Source of the DNA: a virus | Length of the DNA: 24,510 nt | IMG/VR virus record: IMGVR_UViG_3300045999_001453 | Location: 1-24,510 of that record | Reading direction: 5' to 3' (one strand) | Part shown: in pieces, positions 10,401 through 16,653 of the stretch | How the letters are laid out: every line of letters begins with the position of its first letter | How positions within the stretch are numbered: the stretch's first letter is position 1 | Position numbers and translations under genes: made by a program | Notes under the pieces: model-generated | Seen by the model: only the letters and a program-made list of their open reading frames with translations | Told to the model about the DNA's origin: nothing | Databases searched by the model: none

Positions 10401-11881
10401 ACCCCAACATGTCCTACAGCCGCGCTACGCTGGCGGCGCTAGGGCAGATGAAGTCGGCCTTTGGTCAGATCATGATGACCGGCTTCGACTACGAGACCGG
10501 CCCTCGCATCCGTGACTTTGCCTTGAAGTCGCCGTCGCTGCAGCGCTCCAAGACGCTCAGCCGAGTGGATCAGGCTGCATACGACCGGTTCGTGGCAGAT
10601 GGTGTAATCGACATCACCGGCACTTACGACATGTCGGGGCTTGCTGCGACGCCAACGGAGTACTACTCCGGCACCCGTAACAAGACGATGCAGGTGCTGA
10701 CCTATCTGTTCCATAACGCTGAGCGGTTTAACCGCGAGATCATTGCGATGTCGGCGTTCCGCCTTGCCATGGAGAAGCGCGCGGGCATGACCAACCGCCG
10801 TCAGGCGTTCGCGGAATCTATTCAGGAAGCCAAAAACACGACGAATACGTCGATGTTCAACTACTCGTCGACCAACAAACCGCGTTACTTCCAGCACCCC
10901 ATCGCCCGCATCGTGCTGCAGTTCAAGCAGTTCCCGCAGCAGATGACGTTCTTCCTCGCCCGCAGCTTGTGGAAGTCGTTTGCCGGGGCGGACCCCGCAG
11001 TTCGCCGAGAGGCCCGTGCCCGCTTTGTCGGCACGATGGGCATGACCGCGATCTTCTCGGGTGCCACGGGTCTGTGGGGTTTCAGTACTGTTGCGTCGAT
11101 TGTCAACGCTGTGGCTGCGCTGTTCGGTGGCGACGACGAAGAGCCGTTTGACTTCGAGCTGGAGTTCAAGAACTGGGTCGTTGAGACGTTTGGCAAGAAC
11201 TTCGGCACCGCCATCTCCAGTGGCGCGTTCAACGCAGCGGGCGTCGACCTCGGTAGCCGCGTCAAGCTCGATGACATGTGGTTCCGCGACGGGCGTAAGA
11301 ATCAAGATGAGACCGAAGCGCTCAAGACTTTCCTTGTTGATTTGCTCGGTCCGACGGTTGGCCTGACGGTCAACGTTGCCGAAGCCGTGAAGCTCTGGAA
11401 CGAGGGACACCCCAACCGTGCGCTGGAGGCAATTGCACCTGCGTTCATCAAAAACCCCATGATTGCGTACCGCTACAGCAACGAGGGTGTGAACACCCTT
11501 AGTGGCGATGCGCTCATGGAAGACATGGGCCCGTTCCTGTTGATGATGCAGTCGCTGGGTATTCGTTCTGCTGAATTGGCGGAGCGCCAGTACTTGAACA
11601 TGACCAAGAAGGGCCAGGAAGTTGCGATCACCAAGCTGCGCCAAAACCTACTCAACGGCTTCGCGATCACGTTCATGTCTGGTGACGTAGACGGGTTTGA
11701 CACGGCGATGGACAAGATCATGGACTTCAACGAAAAGTATCCTACGATGCGTATCCCTGTGAGTTCACTTCAGCGGTCTATCAAAGAGCGGCTTGAGAAA
11801 TCAGCGCAGACTGACCACGGTCTGTACATTAATCCGAAGCTGCGTGATGCGCTCCTAAACGAGACCTACATGGATGAGTAA
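4436..11881 (+). CDS. Giant virion protein with HExxH metallopeptidase-like motif and hydrophobic C-terminal region
   Basis: A 2481-aa protein. Three GFSF repeats (residues 4, 25, 36) open the N-terminus. Residues about 185-245 are Ala/Gly-rich and partly hydrophobic. Low-complexity linkers lie at about 405-463 (Ala/Gly/Thr) and 755-785 (Pro), with a coiled coil at about 677-748. The middle carries FLHEVLHAATSAY, an HExxH zinc-protease signature (H1380, E1381, H1384), with HEFVSEAL (1436-1443) downstream offering a third ligand. Residues 1953-1985 and 2199-2232 are hydrophobic. HPIARIVLQFKQFPQQM (2154-2170) resembles the PLxRFG-type segment of large phage 'polyvalent' proteins. I see no lysozyme or RNA polymerase motifs. 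Such giant proteins are typically packaged and ejected into the host; that role and the protease activity are inferred. ATG lies two bases after the previous stop with no clear Shine-Dalgarno, so coupling is likely. Confidence 0.75.
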   Translation: MAQGFSFADALQPPPPEKREQPTGGFSFSEARKPAGFSFANASQPESTSIWTDAADFSNRIFGSAVSGIFGAPLGAEQALKGTARSAMEGTPEAIMPASVYQPGLDTEEALFGPESKEERGRRKLQAQRAVAQMPNLPGARSLNELGKEVQKTLEDSLSEKTKRAIRESTPTGNIFKGELSLGENPTLRGYAMQGASVFGSLLPVVVTAIATKSPTAAGGVGGAMAAEEAASSAAEYISKLPHEKLMEASPFYASLINSGASEKEARDLATRKAAETGAVLQGMVATLGDRFTGKLVTGAFDDMLRKVAGKSVLARTGAGATLSAAEEGIQEVAEGVAADVALQNVVKSKEIGEDSAANLILGALGGSGPGGYRGLREGLRDKFAAPRMDERRRTVLETLSEDEDVAGFDTTTAGTGAGVAGVPGRRTDTTGAEGVEPTGVAPAAPATRDVAGGEAGAPAALGPALSPDFRRQYNDLRSEMLELMNITSPTQADTNRMKLVQRDLTKLIEDNAEAITQASGDPQLAQRFGPNGKFPPRLTNPAFDGNKLLQDVELAQEEAGQRQARAQQGDMFGKRGAIDMVNRALLLAGQDPVKAVAIMQGAVQRIRERMPTISTDSDWGRRMASTVNMTGAQGFNDPAKVAELYLAKIEKETADFAAAQPDRKSRAMAGDMFTTSPQQYVEIYSAEAARLTSALKQAQQELQTLQGLANRPSAEKIAEQKAAVDSYAGKLRAVQSALEKAQADVAAGVTATKVTPPAPPAPPPVPPEQQELFPAEPAAPVDLKLADRLVALMEQRSERRKAEAEEFGAEVPGEEAPAPTAEQQQLEAEQEQRRLEAKETVLAPEVSTERVLETPAGRLIKRFFDAIKPANQSQSEVSKHQASKNSAASTLLEYDIAKPGQQDLPGLQRALDYLAKKVGGIEKLNTLIDALEDASPAEQANLLRKAGLPDLTSRRGIDAFRDTVQREVETLTAKGKGVELPTKSVPSKITGTPVPYTEDLLTGSSRSVAPGPLGDVPRRPYMEQEARQFAISDTKIRAAARVLRQLVDSRLPMSKAAAAAAAYLNNPNPLRKTFGGALNAVAFDLAAYQVDPDGYGAGAVFPGEGGKYAQLFQEWIKTNLDKNTSELLDELVAMHLETLQANTKHAAAISAYRAAQTRYAEKRREQAEKATGVKLPKAPKKIRERVGETEASEQEAEPEIPEVPAKNLPTRQLIYEVHPDIKAALERGETREVLEVISKSGNNPYYALLADRLLAANITAKTTFIDQDDVQSLNQPNNDVLDNYIRTLGDMVTEAYPLDQQATLITMLQSGRLRDMIAAMTEMRATLPSTKATQGQIDAFDNIVAFFNKEYTWAAKYDPNTDTMVFRRNSGLTNATFLHEVLHAATSAYLDNPESLTGIQKQGYDQLMELYNYAKGALSTSGFAVEHIYGLNDLHEFVSEALTNPEFQAQLRVLRYKASPFSLSNWFTDAIRKLFNIKKGYESNVLNEVIFASDAMLLGTNAGKERLMGTTGAKAAPGPKVPKIPKGRADMPGLSILGIQFGPTNRAMFNALLKPKNWSQIRPLWPTFYANLKADVRPAYLGALTLDQLADLVNKRLPQLDNFIRVTNDFLSRKNSILSEAADTSKRWEQLQARNPDMSRDLGAVMHVATIREFDPDPLVPSTPAERAKNADVLNMWRALSPEAKAIYREVRDFYERRYSEYRRTLNRRLSGMAAYGVSTTTINDIRAEFDKAKRKGPYFPLMRRGRFAYQIGSGQNREYYMFESLGEMEMHMQQRVAADPYLRSTVQPFYDYKEAMDAHARESNFLRTTFEAIDSANFTGSTADQDARKQELKDNVYQTWLANQPESSFRNRFVHRSSVEGFSQDALRNFATSSFHMAYQLSRFEYSPDMFSQMQAAKQQLKARIDPANPADPVVIRENTELSDYVKESERRLDLMLNPTDVGTIPSTLSNIGFIWYLSSFGSAAANILGGMIIGLPTLVSQHIRANPNMSYSRATLAALGQMKSAFGQIMMTGFDYETGPRIRDFALKSPSLQRSKTLSRVDQAAYDRFVADGVIDITGTYDMSGLAATPTEYYSGTRNKTMQVLTYLFHNAERFNREIIAMSAFRLAMEKRAGMTNRRQAFAESIQEAKNTTNTSMFNYSSTNKPRYFQHPIARIVLQFKQFPQQMTFFLARSLWKSFAGADPAVRREARARFVGTMGMTAIFSGATGLWGFSTVASIVNAVAALFGGDDEEPFDFELEFKNWVVETFGKNFGTAISSGAFNAAGVDLGSRVKLDDMWFRDGRKNQDETEALKTFLVDLLGPTVGLTVNVAEAVKLWNEGHPNRALEAIAPAFIKNPMIAYRYSNEGVNTLSGDALMEDMGPFLLMMQSLGIRSAELAERQYLNMTKKGQEVAITKLRQNLLNGFAITFMSGDVDGFDTAMDKIMDFNEKYPTMRIPVSSLQRSIKERLEKSAQTDHGLYINPKLRDALLNETYMDE
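5649..5822 (+). CDS. Candidate overprinted 57-aa helical protein inside the giant gene
   Basis: This frame lies +1 relative to the giant protein, over its codons 405-463. ATG at 5649 is preceded by GGAGG (5638-5642) with a 6-base spacer, a better ribosome binding site than that of the giant gene itself. The product starts MLQDLTRPQLEQALAWL and continues with a KELNQLEWLLLHQLLETLL helix, ending in KLAHPLH. It is amphipathic, has two Trp, and reads like a normal compact helical protein with frequent CTG codons. The giant protein over the same bases is low-complexity Ala/Gly/Thr linker, which is what dual coding over a tolerant linker would give. The general pattern (Leu/Trp-rich helix, His near the C-terminus) recalls small stand-alone phage proteins, from memory only. 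Function unknown. Confidence 0.55.
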   Translation: MLQDLTRPQLEQALAWLACPDVEPIPQALKELNQLEWLLLHQLLETLLVEKLAHPLH

Positions 11882-11908
11882 AAAAGCCCCGCCAGTTACG
11901 GCGGGGCT
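11881..11908 (-). terminator. Rho-independent terminator of the replication operon at the convergence point
   Basis: AGCCCCGCC (11885-11893) and GGCGGGGCT (11900-11908) form a perfect 9-bp GC-rich stem with a 6-base loop. Read on the - strand the stem is followed by a run of five U (complement of the A run at 11881-11885). Read on the + strand it is followed by AAGAGTC, with no U-run. It should therefore act mainly on leftward transcripts from the 72-aa gene, while also sitting directly at the stop of the giant + strand gene. Confidence 0.85.
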
Positions 11909-11936
11909 AAGAGTCAACTTTAGGAGAAAGCAACGA

Positions 11937-12155
11937 CTAAGTTGCAAACCGATTGTACCGGCTGATTCTCCAGACACGCAATCCGCGTATCTCGTCCTCG
12001 ATCACAACTCTGATAATCACGCGGTAGCCGAGCCGCCGCATCTTGGCCTCGATGCGGGCGCGGCCCTCTTCGTCGTGGATACACGGTACGAAGAAAGAAC
12101 TGCCCACGGTGAACTCGGGCCAGTTGATGTTGTAGCTGACCCCGTCAATCACCAT
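11937..12155 (-). CDS. Small conserved phage protein, last gene of the replication operon
   Basis: A 72-aa protein with NWPEFTVGSSFFVPC (11-25), a helix rich in charged residues (28-42), beta-like segments RVIIRVVIEDEIRG and a closing GLRVWRI (58-64). The pattern 'W..F..G.SFFVPC ... GLRVWR' is one I recall from small uncharacterised phage proteins; I know no function. Its ATG (12153-12155) lies inside the end of the primase-helicase gene, overlapping it by 11 bases, so it is probably translated by coupling; no good Shine-Dalgarno is seen. The operon terminator hairpin begins about 28 bases past its stop. The alternating beta/alpha look and single Cys give no catalytic clue. Confidence 0.7.
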   Translation of the reverse strand: MVIDGVSYNINWPEFTVGSSFFVPCIHDEEGRARIEAKMRRLGYRVIIRVVIEDEIRGLRVWRISRYNRFAT

Positions 12156-14991
12156 TACCCGTCGTCGCAGCGGGGGCTACCCCGAGCAAGTCCGCGTCAA
12201 ACTCCAGCGCCACAACCGGCGGCGCGTTGATCTCGGTGCCCACATCCAGCCGGGTGCGCACCTCGCCGAGGAACGCCCCAGTCTTGTTCAGGGCTGCAAG
12301 CAGGTCAACGAACGTCACCTGTTTGGTCACGCAATACTCTTTAAGTACCTGCCGAATGATATACAACCGCTTGGTGTCCGGCTCGTAGCGCACGATTAGC
12401 GGGCCACGGGGCATCACGATTGGGGCGGCGGCGATGTTGTTACGGGAGGTGCTGTGCTTGTTGACGACCAGAATGTTCAGGTTGTGCTGCAGCAGGAACT
12501 CGCCGACGATGGTGGCGTAGTCCTCGATGCTCAGGCGCACGGCCCCCTGCATCGTCTTGACCTCCTCGACCACCCAGTCGAATACGCGCTTAGTATTAAT
12601 CCCGTGTAGCCCGAGCTGCTTGCCAGCGATCAAACTGCCCGCGATGTTGGCCGCCACGGTGGCCGACCAGAACCGCTCCCGCGTCTCGATGTTGACCGCC
12701 TCGTCGAACCGCTTCTGTACACGCATACAGTTGTCGACGCACTCTTCAAGGTTCTGCACCAGATACTGGGCGTAGGGCTGACCCGCCAACCCGTAGTTAC
12801 TCTGCAATCTGCCGAAGATTCGCTTGGCCTCACGCTTGTCGAGGTTGGAGGTCGGGTCAATCTTGTACTGCATCAGCCGCATCAACTCACCCTCGGAGGT
12901 GGCCTTGAGCGCCTCCAACTTGTCGGTCATGCTGGCGTTGGCCGTGCACACCATGATGGTGGCCCAGAACCCCTGCACATCCCGCTCCTCGTTGGCCGAC
13001 GCTTTCATCCGGCGACGGGGCGTACCCTGTGTCACGCTATAGGCCAGATCAGAGAACTCGTCCCCGGTCATCTTGGTGATCTCATCCACACCCAGCGGCA
13101 GGTTGTTCATGACCGCCATGCGGTGCAGCTTCACGTTCAGGGTGTCCCGCCACTGCAGCATCAGCTCGTCGGGGTGCCCCCAGACGCTGTTCATCACCTG
13201 CAGGATGGTGGACTTGCCAGTACCCGAGCGGTTGTTGATCAGGTTGATGACGCTGCCCTTGATGCCCATGAACTTGAGCAGCGGGGCACCGAACGCTGAG
13301 AACACAGCGAACGCATGCGGTTCAAAGCCCGGCATGTTGTAGGTGTTGATGATGTCCCGCCACTCGTCCAGACTGCCGGTAGGGCGCAGTGACGTGGCGA
13401 CACTTTGGGTGGCCTTGGACGGCGGGCTATACCGGATAAAGCTGGGGCCGATCTCCCGGTCACCCAGAATAAAACGACTGTCCTCTTCGGCCCAGCCAAA
13501 CTGAACCCGCATCATTTCTAGCTCCTGCTCTATCTGAAGTTCCTTGGCGCACACGACCAAGTAGTTCAGGATCAAGTTCATCTGCGCCGGAAGGGCTATC
13601 ACGCCGTGGAAGGACAGCACCTTGCGTAGCTCGTCCTTGCTCAGCGCGTCGACCAGCGTCAACGAAAATTCTTTGACTTTATCTTTGGGCAGCGACAGAC
13701 GGATCAAGACCGTCTCGCCGTACGACGGGTCATAGAGGCGCTTGGTGATGAACAGGTCGTACTCGTAGACCAGCACAAACCCCGCACCATCTGTGTCCTC
13801 TTCGCTCTCGGACTTCACGGTCTTGTAGATGCCGCCGTTCTTGCCCCGGAAGTAGCTGCCCGGGAGCTTGGGAACCACGAACGTGTTATCGGACGAAGGG
13901 TCAACCGTGAATTGCGCTTCGCCCGCGATGACCTCCCCCGGCTCGGACCTCGCGATCTCGTGACCGAGCACGATGGGGGACTTGATCTTGCCCCAGTTCG
14001 GGCAGTTCGGACAGATGTTCGGTGAGAAGTCGTCGAAGGTCTCGCAGGTGTACGGCCCCTTGATGGCCTCGGCCTTCTTCTCGGTGGCTGCGCGGTCGTA
14101 GTTCGGGTGCTGCTCCGAGATGAAGTGAACAGCCTTCTCACGGTCCACGCAGTGCTGAGCGATGGATAGCCCCGCCCGCCACATCGGCTCATCAGCCTTG
14201 TGCTGATTCTCGATGATGTACTTGAGCTGTTCGCACCCGGTGCCCTTCTCCGTCTTGATCAGGATGGTCTTGAAGCGCGACTGCTTGTTACCCATCAACG
14301 CCTTGGTGAAGCTGTCGAGCTGCTTGGGTGCATGCGACTTCTTGCGCGGCTGCAGCGGCCCGATCCGAGACACGAAGTCGTCGTAGGTCATGGGCGCTGC
14401 CGAGTGCATCAGCACCACGTCATGCGGCGGGTTGTCCTTAAAGTTCTTGGTGCCCGGGATGCGCAGCACTCGTGCAGCGTCAGCGGGTACGTCGGTGTCG
14501 ATGTGGAACCCATGCTTCAGGCACTGCGCCTTGAATGTGTGCGCAGCATCCAGCCACGTCTCACGGTCCACGGGTTCAGTCAGCGGCCAGTAGACATGCC
14601 AGCCCCGACCCGAGTTGACGATGGTGGGGCGCGGCAGGTTCAGAGTCTTGCACAACTCTTTGAGCGCAGCAAACCCCGTCGCCTGATCGACGTAGCCTTT
14701 GATGCGGCCACGGTCATCCGGCTCAGCCTTGGTGGGGCCGCAGTCGATGTCGAGAAAGAAGGACTGCAGCCACCCGCAGTTCTCCGTGGTGCGGTTCGCG
14801 TCGGTTTTGAATTTACCCACGGCGAAGAACGCATCGCGTCCAGCGGCAACGATTCTGTCGGCTTCGGCTTCGACTTCTTCCAGAGTCGTGTGGTGTGTCT
14901 GGGCTTTGATCTTGCCCTTCTGCAAGGCAACCACGCAGTACCACCCCTGTGTATGTGGTACTACGTCACGTAGTAGTTGGATATCCGCCAT
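12145..14991 (-). CDS. AEP-type primase fused to a DUF927-like P-loop helicase
   Basis: A 948-aa replication protein. The N-terminal third looks like an archaeo-eukaryotic primase: FFLDIDCG gives the DxD metal motif (D81, D83), NSGRGWHVYWPL holds the conserved His (H132), and RVLRIPGTKNFK (175-186) follows. A Cys group, C316 with CPNC at 327-330, separates the halves. The C-terminal half contains NRSGTGKST (Walker A, K593) and LPLGVDEI, a Walker B-like strand, as in DUF927-type helicases. In such fusions the primase lays primers and the ATPase unwinds DNA. This differs from the T7 plan, where a DnaG-like primase is joined to a DnaB-like helicase. ATG at 14991 has only a weak ribosome site; a long hairpin ends 26 bases upstream. 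The N-terminal activity could be primase or primase-polymerase. Confidence 0.85.
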   Translation of the reverse strand: MADIQLLRDVVPHTQGWYCVVALQKGKIKAQTHHTTLEEVEAEADRIVAAGRDAFFAVGKFKTDANRTTENCGWLQSFFLDIDCGPTKAEPDDRGRIKGYVDQATGFAALKELCKTLNLPRPTIVNSGRGWHVYWPLTEPVDRETWLDAAHTFKAQCLKHGFHIDTDVPADAARVLRIPGTKNFKDNPPHDVVLMHSAAPMTYDDFVSRIGPLQPRKKSHAPKQLDSFTKALMGNKQSRFKTILIKTEKGTGCEQLKYIIENQHKADEPMWRAGLSIAQHCVDREKAVHFISEQHPNYDRAATEKKAEAIKGPYTCETFDDFSPNICPNCPNWGKIKSPIVLGHEIARSEPGEVIAGEAQFTVDPSSDNTFVVPKLPGSYFRGKNGGIYKTVKSESEEDTDGAGFVLVYEYDLFITKRLYDPSYGETVLIRLSLPKDKVKEFSLTLVDALSKDELRKVLSFHGVIALPAQMNLILNYLVVCAKELQIEQELEMMRVQFGWAEEDSRFILGDREIGPSFIRYSPPSKATQSVATSLRPTGSLDEWRDIINTYNMPGFEPHAFAVFSAFGAPLLKFMGIKGSVINLINNRSGTGKSTILQVMNSVWGHPDELMLQWRDTLNVKLHRMAVMNNLPLGVDEITKMTGDEFSDLAYSVTQGTPRRRMKASANEERDVQGFWATIMVCTANASMTDKLEALKATSEGELMRLMQYKIDPTSNLDKREAKRIFGRLQSNYGLAGQPYAQYLVQNLEECVDNCMRVQKRFDEAVNIETRERFWSATVAANIAGSLIAGKQLGLHGINTKRVFDWVVEEVKTMQGAVRLSIEDYATIVGEFLLQHNLNILVVNKHSTSRNNIAAAPIVMPRGPLIVRYEPDTKRLYIIRQVLKEYCVTKQVTFVDLLAALNKTGAFLGEVRTRLDVGTEINAPPVVALEFDADLLGVAPAATTGNGD

Positions 14992-15017
14992 TTTTATCCA
15001 GTAGCGTCAAGAAGAGG

Positions 15018-15072
15018 GGGGGTGACAAGGGCTGACGGTTGCCCCCTTCGCTCCGTCGAGCTAGTCACCCCC
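15018..15072 (-). promoter_or_regulatory. Long imperfect hairpin in the primase leader
   Basis: GGGGGTGAC (15018-15026) pairs perfectly with GTCACCCCC (15064-15072). Inside, GCTGACGG (15031-15038) pairs with CCGTCGAGC (15053-15061) apart from one bulged base, closing a 14-base loop. In the leftward RNA this makes about 17 base pairs with a small internal loop, ending 26 bases before the primase ATG. No U-run follows, so it is not an ordinary terminator. It fills most of the 87-base gap between the HTH gene and the primase gene. It could be a translational control site, an RNA processing or attenuation site, or a replication-origin structure; the sequence does not decide. Confidence 0.6.
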
Positions 15073-15078
15073 AAACCG

Positions 15079-15303
15079 TTACACAGTGGGGAAGAGTTCC
15101 TTGACTCGTTCGCGCTGCGCTAGTCCGACATCGTGCGCGCCGGTGAACCAGTTGTAGACGGTCTGGCGGGATACGCCGAACATCTCCACCAGCTCAAGTA
15201 CGGGGATGCCGTAATCGATGCAGTGCTTTCCCAGTCGAACCCCCAGCATCCGCTTGTCGGCCTTCCGATTGCGCTGCCGAAGGTGGATGGTGTAGCCGAT
15301 CAT
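15079..15303 (-). CDS. Small helix-turn-helix DNA-binding protein
   Basis: A 74-aa basic protein. Residues 33-52 fit a helix-turn-helix: IPVLELVEMFGVSRQTVYNW, with Gly at the turn and a recognition helix SRQTVYNWF as in Cro/CI- or transposase-type HTH domains. The N-terminus is Arg/Lys-rich. There is no second domain, so it probably acts as a dimeric repressor or replication accessory factor; its target is not known. ATG shares its A with the TAA stop of the SSB-like gene (TAATG), indicating coupled translation. It lies just upstream of the structured gap before the primase gene, a plausible binding site, though that is speculation. Confidence 0.75.
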   Translation of the reverse strand: MIGYTIHLRQRNRKADKRMLGVRLGKHCIDYGIPVLELVEMFGVSRQTVYNWFTGAHDVGLAQRERVKELFPTV

Positions 15304-16196
15304 TAGTCGTCACCCCATTCGTCCACCAGCGTGCTAAGACCGGAGGCTTTCTTGGCTTCAGGCTTGGCCTTGGGCTTCTCAGCCGGGGCGGCTTCCGGCT
15401 CTTCAGCGGGCTTGACCATCTTGGCAGCCGCAGTACCGGCGGGGGCTACCAGTTTGGGCATGGCAGGTACGGCGGTCGCGGCAGTTTCTTTCTTCTTGAA
15501 GTTCAACTTGCCCGCGTTGATAGCAATCGGAGACTGCCCCTGATTGACCGCGATGTCGTAGGTGTCGGTGTCGAGGAACTCCAGATTGCTGAAGAACAGC
15601 TTGGGCACGTCGCTGTCCAGATCGAACGACATGCGCGTCGCCAGCATGTTGAGGTTGTAACCCGAGTTGCCGACGAAGCGGGCGTACTGCAGGAAGGGCA
15701 TGTGGTCCATGTCGCCCGACCCGAAGATCGACTTGGAGGGCAGCACCAGTTGGTAGATGTCGCCCGCCGGGTTGTTCATTAGCACCACAGCCACGCGCAT
15801 GGAGAAGCGGCACTGCGCCTTGCTGCCACCGCCGGAACCCTTGATGGCACGGGGGCAGTCCTTGCAGTTATGCGACTGCGGGTTCTCCACTTCAGCGTCC
15901 GGGCGCTCACCATCGCTGGACCAGCAGTCCGGGGTGGAGGTCTCTTCTGCGTTGTAGTCGCTCTTGTAGAACGTCTTCTGCACGGTGGTCGAGCCGTTGA
16001 CCACGATCACATCGAGGTGCGGGTCGGTGTTCTTGGCGATCTCTTTGCCGCCGTCGACCAGACGGAAGACACGCCCGCGCAGCGAGATGCGCTTGACGCT
16101 ACCGCCGCTGCTGGTGAATGCTTTGGTGAAGCTGTCCAGCTTGACGTTCTGCAGATGGCTGGGCAGGTTGCCCTTAAAAACTTGAACTTCAGACAT
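15303..16196 (-). CDS. Putative single-stranded DNA-binding protein with acidic C-terminal tail
   Basis: A 297-aa protein. The core (about 1-235) is beta-rich and includes four Cys, C91, C111, C114 and C129, spaced like a zinc site (SHNCKDCPRA in the middle). A disordered Ala/Pro/Lys linker (about 236-284) follows, then the acidic end LSTLVDEWGDD. A compact DNA-binding core, flexible linker and acidic tail is the architecture of phage and bacterial SSBs, where the tail recruits replication partners. The preceding WSSDGERPD block and Cys spacing match what I recall of phage proteins annotated as SSB. It lies next to the primase-helicase. AAGGAG precedes the ATG (16194-16196). The call rests on architecture and context; I cannot confirm an OB fold. 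Confidence 0.7.
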   Translation of the reverse strand: MSEVQVFKGNLPSHLQNVKLDSFTKAFTSSGGSVKRISLRGRVFRLVDGGKEIAKNTDPHLDVIVVNGSTTVQKTFYKSDYNAEETSTPDCWSSDGERPDAEVENPQSHNCKDCPRAIKGSGGGSKAQCRFSMRVAVVLMNNPAGDIYQLVLPSKSIFGSGDMDHMPFLQYARFVGNSGYNLNMLATRMSFDLDSDVPKLFFSNLEFLDTDTYDIAVNQGQSPIAINAGKLNFKKKETAATAVPAMPKLVAPAGTAAAKMVKPAEEPEAAPAEKPKAKPEAKKASGLSTLVDEWGDD

Positions 16197-16199
16197 TGC

Positions 16200-16598
16200 T
16201 TACTCTCCTTGGTTTTTGCGGCGTACCGTCACCGCGTATCGGCTATCGACATTCAACCCGGCAGGGTACTCGTCGGGGTGTTCTTCCAGAAAATCTTTCA
16301 TGTTGCCGTTGTGGATACGCTTCTCCAACAGGCCGTAGGCTTTGTGCTTTTCGACCAGCTTGTAGATGGCGTCCCAGTTGGACGGGTTGTAGCGCTTGCG
16401 CACACTGCGCATGATCACCGCACTGTCAGTGCTCATGCTGTTGCTGTTGACCTCGTTGAGGGTGTTGAGTAGCTGTTCCTCGATCTCGGCCATGGCCTTT
16501 TCGAGTTCGCCGTCTTCGGCGGTAAACCGCTCTTTGAGAAGTTCGCGCTTCTGGCGAAGGCGAAGGTACTGCTGGGACAGGTCGTCCATGTCTGACAT
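16200..16598 (-). CDS. Conserved phage protein with N-terminal coiled coil, function unknown
   Basis: A 132-aa protein. Residues 4-50 are a charged coiled coil. The C-terminal part, about 66-130, contains VRKRYNPSNWDAIYKLV, then EKRIHNGNMKDFLEEHP and GLNVDSRYAVTVRRKN. The general pattern 'W..(M/I)Y..i..h.a..LLeKRI..gN...FLeE.P...P.GLNVd' is one I recall from uncharacterised phage proteins in replication clusters. It is the first gene after the promoter near 16650 and has a good ribosome site, AGGAG, 6 bases before ATG. Three bases separate it from the SSB-like gene. A replication-accessory role is inferred from position only. Confidence 0.7.
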   Translation of the reverse strand: MSDMDDLSQQYLRLRQKRELLKERFTAEDGELEKAMAEIEEQLLNTLNEVNSNSMSTDSAVIMRSVRKRYNPSNWDAIYKLVEKHKAYGLLEKRIHNGNMKDFLEEHPDEYPAGLNVDSRYAVTVRRKNQGE

Positions 16599-16624
16599 TG
16601 CATCTCCTAAAGTGAGAGGGATTT

Positions 16625-16653
16625 ATTGTGCGAGCTTGTCTGGACTTTGTCAA
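16625..16653 (-). promoter_or_regulatory. Sigma70-type promoter overlapping the helicase stop codon
   Basis: On the - strand a perfect -35 box TTGACA (16653 to 16648) is followed after 17 bases by CACAAT (16630 to 16625), matching four of six -10 positions including the key A2 and T6. The helicase stop TGA (16652-16650) lies inside the -35 box. Transcription would start near 16618, before the ribosome site of the 132-aa gene. It would drive the block from that gene through the SSB, HTH, primase-helicase and 72-aa genes. This is the best promoter-like sequence I found on the - strand. Confidence 0.65.

Noticed and set aside
10439-11644. Long - strand open frame opposite the giant gene (401 codons)
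   Set aside because: Antisense to a coherent coding frame, with no ribosome site and a His/Arg/Val-rich product typical of shadow frames.
4436-11881. Virion RNA polymerase (as in N4) or lytic transglycosylase domain within the giant protein
   Set aside because: Size would fit, but I could find neither the T7-like RNA polymerase motifs nor the Glu and GxMQ-type motifs of transglycosylases.
11916-11945. Orphan + strand ribosome site (TAGGAGAAAGC) after the terminator
   Set aside because: No ATG, GTG or TTG follows at usable spacing; the first codons after it (ACG ACT AAG) resemble a decayed start but run into a stop after ten codons. It may be a remnant of a lost gene, but this cannot be shown.
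14200-14973. Long + strand open frame opposite the primase gene (257 codons)
   Set aside because: It lies antisense to strongly conserved primase motifs, its product lacks any recognisable pattern and has the composition of a mirror frame from GC-rich codons.
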